From: Neoroseomonas eburnea
Lineage (GTDB): Bacteria; Pseudomonadota; Alphaproteobacteria; Acetobacterales; Acetobacteraceae
Length of the DNA: 44,015 nt
NCBI RefSeq assembly: GCF_018129005.1
Contig: NZ_JAAEDL010000036.1
Location: forward strand, 1-44,015
Direction: 5' to 3'
The translations under genes and the position numbers were made by a program. The notes under the pieces are model-generated. The model saw only the letters and a list, made by a program, of their open reading frames with translations. It was not told where the DNA came from and searched no databases. Positions 41,801 to 44,015 of this stretch are shown in pieces; positions within the stretch are counted from its first letter, which is position 1, and every line of letters starts with the position of its first letter.

Positions 41801-42339
41801 TGGAGGGCGACGGCGCAGGAATCGAGGACGACATAAGGGCACTGTCGGACTACCGGGGCTACTTCATATACGATCTTGAGATGCGGCATCGAGAAACCGG
41901 TCGTGTGCTCGGCTACCTCAGCCAGAGACTGCGCACTGGCTCTGGCGGGGAGCGTGAAGCACCCTCCTACGTGGCCGTCGGCACGGCCTTGGCGGCCGCA
42001 AACAACATCCAGCCCGGCACATCGCCCGAAGACATCGGGTTTGCCCCTGCAGTCTTCGACGAGGCATTCGCCAAGCTCGACGAGGCCAATATCGGGACAG
42101 TCTTGGATTTGATGGGCACCCTTGGGCTGCAGATGCTGGCGGCGGGCCCGACCGGAAAGCGATATTCGTTTGCGTCAAGGTTCGAGACCATCGTCGAGGT
42201 TGTTCGGTTGGGCCGTACTGTTCATCTCGTGACCCACCACGGCTCCGAGGAGTATCGCCGCATGTTGAAGGCCGACAATCCGTTCGAGCAGACGCTGGAG
42301 GACTGGGACCGTGCCCGTCAGGCGCGCGCCGACGCCTAA
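38896..42339 (+). CDS. jetC: Wadjet SMC-like ATPase JetC
   Basis: A 1,147-residue SMC/MukB-like ATPase. Walker A is GDNGAGKS at 30-37, an ABC-type signature TGSGGE lies around 1014-1019, and a Walker B VFDEAF around 1053-1058. Between about 260 and 870 lies a long charged coiled coil (KSCEAELRQLELDMGEAQAER and similar) broken near 480-620 by a hinge-like globular part (MTPQPLCAVVEVTDPSW, VLGAGREAVLV). JetC dimers extrude DNA loops and let JetD cut closed circular DNA such as plasmids (established for Wadjet). GTG 38896 overlaps jetB (GTGA) with GGAGGGG upstream. The frame is intact. Confidence 0.92.
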   Translation: MILLRRIILVNWYAFAAQEVEVRGDVAFVGDNGAGKSSILDAVQLALTGGDRRYFSPNARAEDGRRQGRRTVRDYCIGRLGGPDEEPLRQGGMTYVVLVVSDDAGGRLHSFGVGLYADEAKPEEELEALFVVPGVELRASDLHVAGRLEGAASPWPELRPRLEAMARSAGQTLQTYRDQPGQYVKGLLVHLRGRHGAANPEHWLRALRLAVRFRGVENPDDFVRNYVLPEDPLDLRGLREDMRRYRDVVERIRALEVKERELTSVADRLDAHLRQRSVARVARLLGALAEREAARVRVRSSQETITDREVELKSCEAELRQLELDMGEAQAEREDARRALDADPSRARLAEAKAVHADARRLLAEARAPLDAQREKLRVVVEALRVEAATRSIAGANTLRASFQTAVVGDLASAWPGDGDAVRRALAERGAIGEACRTMRIQAEAGARAVVDAKTRLEEIEGRLADARRGGFRLRRETRDLVEVLSAEGMTPQPLCAVVEVTDPSWAQAVETVLGAGREAVLVDAAHVQAAVRRVRRERARFYDCIVVQAALVDRFGGAPERGSLAEVVRTSDRRARAFLNQRLGAFRRVETEADLEAAGRAVTRDCQVASGGGIQNRRPTDQLVLGRRYTEDDVRQLAAEHDVAMDALRVAETTAGNLARAATKLELAAEALPAPDDFEAALGSFKAADAALNAAQAEVERMSAEVPAELAERLKHADDRVAQVDQSRRKASGRRDLVRDGLSRAKADLEGAEREARRADETLTALPAEMDEMAAAEAELTERRGRRAGFTSLIDEARGRAANADREAEAQWRAGFNALVAYWHKHGEAPRRDGAPDPSSLGEVEGAVRWVRERLDRLRGHELREHKDAAVSAAEKVSQGLRQDLFVNLAARVAGAKRLLNDLNRHLRARPFKDEIYAFRPTEKPELADVLTAAEAVRLNPEAAEGPLDADDMDDPVARGKRRVLALLEGDGAGIEDDIRALSDYRGYFIYDLEMRHRETGRVLGYLSQRLRTGSGGEREAPSYVAVGTALAAANNIQPGTSPEDIGFAPAVFDEAFAKLDEANIGTVLDLMGTLGLQMLAAGPTGKRYSFASRFETIVEVVRLGRTVHLVTHHGSEEYRRMLKADNPFEQTLEDWDRARQARADA

Positions 42340-43510
42340 AGTGCCGGCTGGCCCGCGGGAGGACACGGCGGGCCCCGCAATTCGGCTCCTCACCCGCCTG
42401 CTACGTGAGGCCGAACTCGCTGAGGTGCGGGGGGCCGCCGCCCGGTCTTTGGCTTGGCAGGACCATGAGCTGTCGCCGGCCGAGGTTGAGCCGAGCGCCA
42501 GATTGCTTGAGGCTGCAGAGCAAGCGCGCGCGGTCCAATTGGATCGGCACGACGGCTACCGAGCCGGCTTGGTACGACGCGTCCGCATCGTGGATGCAGA
42601 TGCGCTGGCGAGCTTCCTCGGAGTCCAACGCTATGGGGCGAGGGCGCGACGCCTCCACGAGGCCATCGCTCCTGCCCTCTCGGGTGCGGTTGATTGGCTC
42701 TCGGGCCTCGCGGAGCACTGCTCTGCCCGCTGGGCGCGCGGCGAGGCGCCATTCGGGCTGTCCCCCGATGACCCAGAAGCAGCCCGAGAGACGTTCCAGC
42801 TGCTGGCGGCACTTGCCCAGGGCGGTGCCGGCCGCGACCGGCGGCGGCTCAGCGTCGAGGCGACCGGTCGCACCAAGGCCCTGGAGGAGCGGCGTCGGCA
42901 TGTCGTCGCGCTGTTGAGACGGGCCTTCAGCATCGATGACGGCGTTGGGGCAGACGATGTCCTCCGTTCCTTCGGTGTGTCCGCCTTCCTGCCGCCCGTC
43001 CTCCTACGAGCAAGCTTCGCCTTGCCGGGTGTCCCGGAGATCGCGGGCGCCCCCTATGTGGGGTTACCCGAGGAGCTCATTTCGACAATGAGGCCGACTC
43101 GCCGAGCGCCGTACCTCCTCCTTATTGAGAACCTCGCCAGCTTCAACAGGCACGTCCGTGAACAGCGCGATGAGGGGTTCGTGCTTTACACGGGCGGCTT
43201 TCCGTCGGCCGCCGTGCTGCGTGCCGCCGCAGTTCTCGCAAGCCACGTCGACGGCGTCTGGCATTGGGGCGATATAGACCCGGGAGGAGTGCGCATCTTT
43301 GCCCTCCTTGAGGAAGCACTGCCGGGCCTCAAGCCGCACCTCATGGATCCCGAACTTGCGATGACCCGGGGCCGCGAAGCCGACGGTGAACCCGCTCTGG
43401 CTGTACTCGGGGCATCATCCAGCGCCATAGCCCCTGTCGCCCAGTTCCTGACGGCGGACAGAACCTGGACACTGGAGCAGGAGAGCCTTGACCCGCAGCG
43501 ACCTGCCTGA
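42311..43510 (+). CDS. jetD: Wadjet nuclease JetD (TOPRIM-like)
   Basis: A 399-residue protein. The C-terminal TOPRIM-like domain has E273 in PYLLLIENLASF and D321-I-D323 in HWGDIDPGG, the acidic residues that bind metal for DNA cleavage in JetD. A GGFPSAAVLRAAAVLA helix lies between them. The N-terminal half is helical and arginine-rich and would bind JetA/JetC or DNA. GTG 42311 lies inside the jetC 3' end (29-nt overlap); a GTG at 42341, just after the jetC stop, is an alternative. JetD cleaves circular DNA after loop extrusion. No terminator is obvious after it. Confidence 0.88.
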   Translation: MPVRRAPTPKVPAGPREDTAGPAIRLLTRLLREAELAEVRGAAARSLAWQDHELSPAEVEPSARLLEAAEQARAVQLDRHDGYRAGLVRRVRIVDADALASFLGVQRYGARARRLHEAIAPALSGAVDWLSGLAEHCSARWARGEAPFGLSPDDPEAARETFQLLAALAQGGAGRDRRRLSVEATGRTKALEERRRHVVALLRRAFSIDDGVGADDVLRSFGVSAFLPPVLLRASFALPGVPEIAGAPYVGLPEELISTMRPTRRAPYLLLIENLASFNRHVREQRDEGFVLYTGGFPSAAVLRAAAVLASHVDGVWHWGDIDPGGVRIFALLEEALPGLKPHLMDPELAMTRGREADGEPALAVLGASSSAIAPVAQFLTADRTWTLEQESLDPQRPA

Positions 43511-43728
43511 CGCATGTCCGAACACAGCACGATCGGGCCGAAGAAAAGGCTGACCCTCGACGACGTGAAATCCTAGGCTTTCTGTTAGCATGAGTGACGC
43601 GCAAGTCTCACCGCCCAGAGAGTTTCATTCCCCGGTTGCCACCGCTGCTCCAGTCGGTTTCCTTACAACCTGTCTTTCCTGATCGGCCCGTCGCGTTCAG
43701 GCGCAGGTTTCCCGCGGTTTTCGGCCGC

Positions 43729-43804
43729 GACCTTGAGGGTACGCGGCTGCAACGAGGGCGGATTTTCTCTCCGGAATGGCGGAGAGTCTCCGGACCTTGA
43801 GGGT
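43729..43804 (+). repeat. 12-bp direct repeat pair with an intervening hairpin
   Basis: GACCTTGAGGGT occurs at 43729-43740 and again at 43793-43804, 64 bp apart. Between them the 7-bp stem CTCTCCG (43767-43773) and CGGAGAG (43780-43786) closes a 6-nt loop. The second repeat is part of the 44-nt element. This compact arrangement in noncoding DNA could be an RNA structure, a protein-binding site or a small inactive transposable unit. Confidence 0.45.
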
Positions 43805-43829
43805 TGGGCGATTTAGCCCACAAGGTCCA
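43786..43829 (+). repeat. 44-nt hairpin-forming repeat, right copy
   Basis: Ungapped counterpart of 173-216 (31 of 44 identical). Its core folds as GGGC (43806-43809) with GCCC (43816-43819) around GATTTA. The TCTCCG, CCTTG and ACAAGGT blocks are shared with the left copy. It lies 275 nt after the jetD stop. Confidence 0.4.
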
Positions 43830-44015
43830 AGCTCTTAAATTTGCGGACTTTATGTGCCAAGCCTCTTGTCGGGATTCAGCAGCCTCATCGCCCGCGCCAA
43901 GGAGACGCAGAGCGAAGAATCCGACCTGATACCCGGCGCACAAAGGGCGGACTCTTTGGGTTGATCCGACGCGGCCGGACATGATTCATCGGCGGGCATG
44001 GCTTCGAGGAGCGGA

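Larger units (their letters stand above)
43511..44015. other. Right-edge region without a convincing gene
   Basis: Open frames on either strand here are short and have no protein-like composition. The region holds a hairpin (43767-43786), two direct repeats of GACCTTGAGGGT (43729-43740 and 43793-43804) and the second copy of the 44-nt repeat (43786-43829). An AT-rich patch follows (CTCTTAAATTTGCGGAC). It may be the edge of the island or the start of host sequence. Confidence 0.5.

Noticed and set aside
43608..43982. A 124-codon minus-strand frame at the right edge
   Set aside because: Low-complexity composition, covers hairpins and direct repeats, and has no start signal.
1..44015. tRNA, rRNA and insertion-sequence genes
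   Set aside because: Reading both strands I found no tRNA cloverleaf, no rRNA segment and no DDE transposase; a covariance search was not possible here.

Overview
The window is about 44 kb of GC-rich DNA. Codon use and the phage gene families suggest an alphaproteobacterium, possibly an Acetobacteraceae/Rhodospirillales relative; this is inference, since no rRNA or host housekeeping gene is present. The content is accessory throughout: a decayed tailed prophage lying between two groups of anti-phage-type genes.

Layout. (1) 1-469: no gene; one copy of a 44-nt hairpin-forming repeat. (2) 470-2891: a two-gene unit, a PD-(D/E)XK-like nuclease candidate followed by a Lit-type (peptidase U49) HExxH metallopeptidase. 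(3) 2909-5567: a large serine recombinase with a small downstream partner on the minus strand, then a head-to-head junction where a DUF2924 gene and a plus-strand gene have both lost their 5' ends. (4) 5591-14637: phage early region, namely phased TCCTRCC repeats, an excisionase-like HTH protein, a Sak4-like ATPase with a probable ssDNA-binding partner, an SF2 helicase, a Cas4/RecB-like nuclease, a primase-helicase of the D5 type, a 17-bp inverted repeat, and a RuvC-fold protein. (5) 14634-15955: lower-GC cargo with a Panacea/SocA-like antitoxin and an unknown neighbour. (6) 16252-18979: two tandem ParB-domain DNA methyltransferases. (7) 18993-20194: minus-strand DUF3489 gene and a small gene. 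(8) 20317-30032: packaging and structural genes. Terminase, gpW-like joiner and portal look intact. The protease and most of the capsid gene are missing, as is the whole tail-tube and tape-measure block. Two gene fusions mark the losses (about 25600 and about 27910). (9) 30610-43510: a same-strand cluster of a 2,024-residue DUF4011 helicase with a Vsr-like nuclease (Hhe architecture) and a four-gene Wadjet (JetABCD) SMC system. (10) 43511-44015: no gene; a second diverged copy of the 44-nt repeat.

The prophage appears unable to make virions and may also be unable to excise, because the gene start to which its recombinase is translationally coupled is gone. The flanking defence genes have intact frames. 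The best candidates for undescribed biology are the Hhe-like/Wadjet five-gene cluster, the nuclease plus Lit-peptidase pair, the Panacea neighbour, and the DNA-level repeat arrays at 5641-5691 and 13245-13341.
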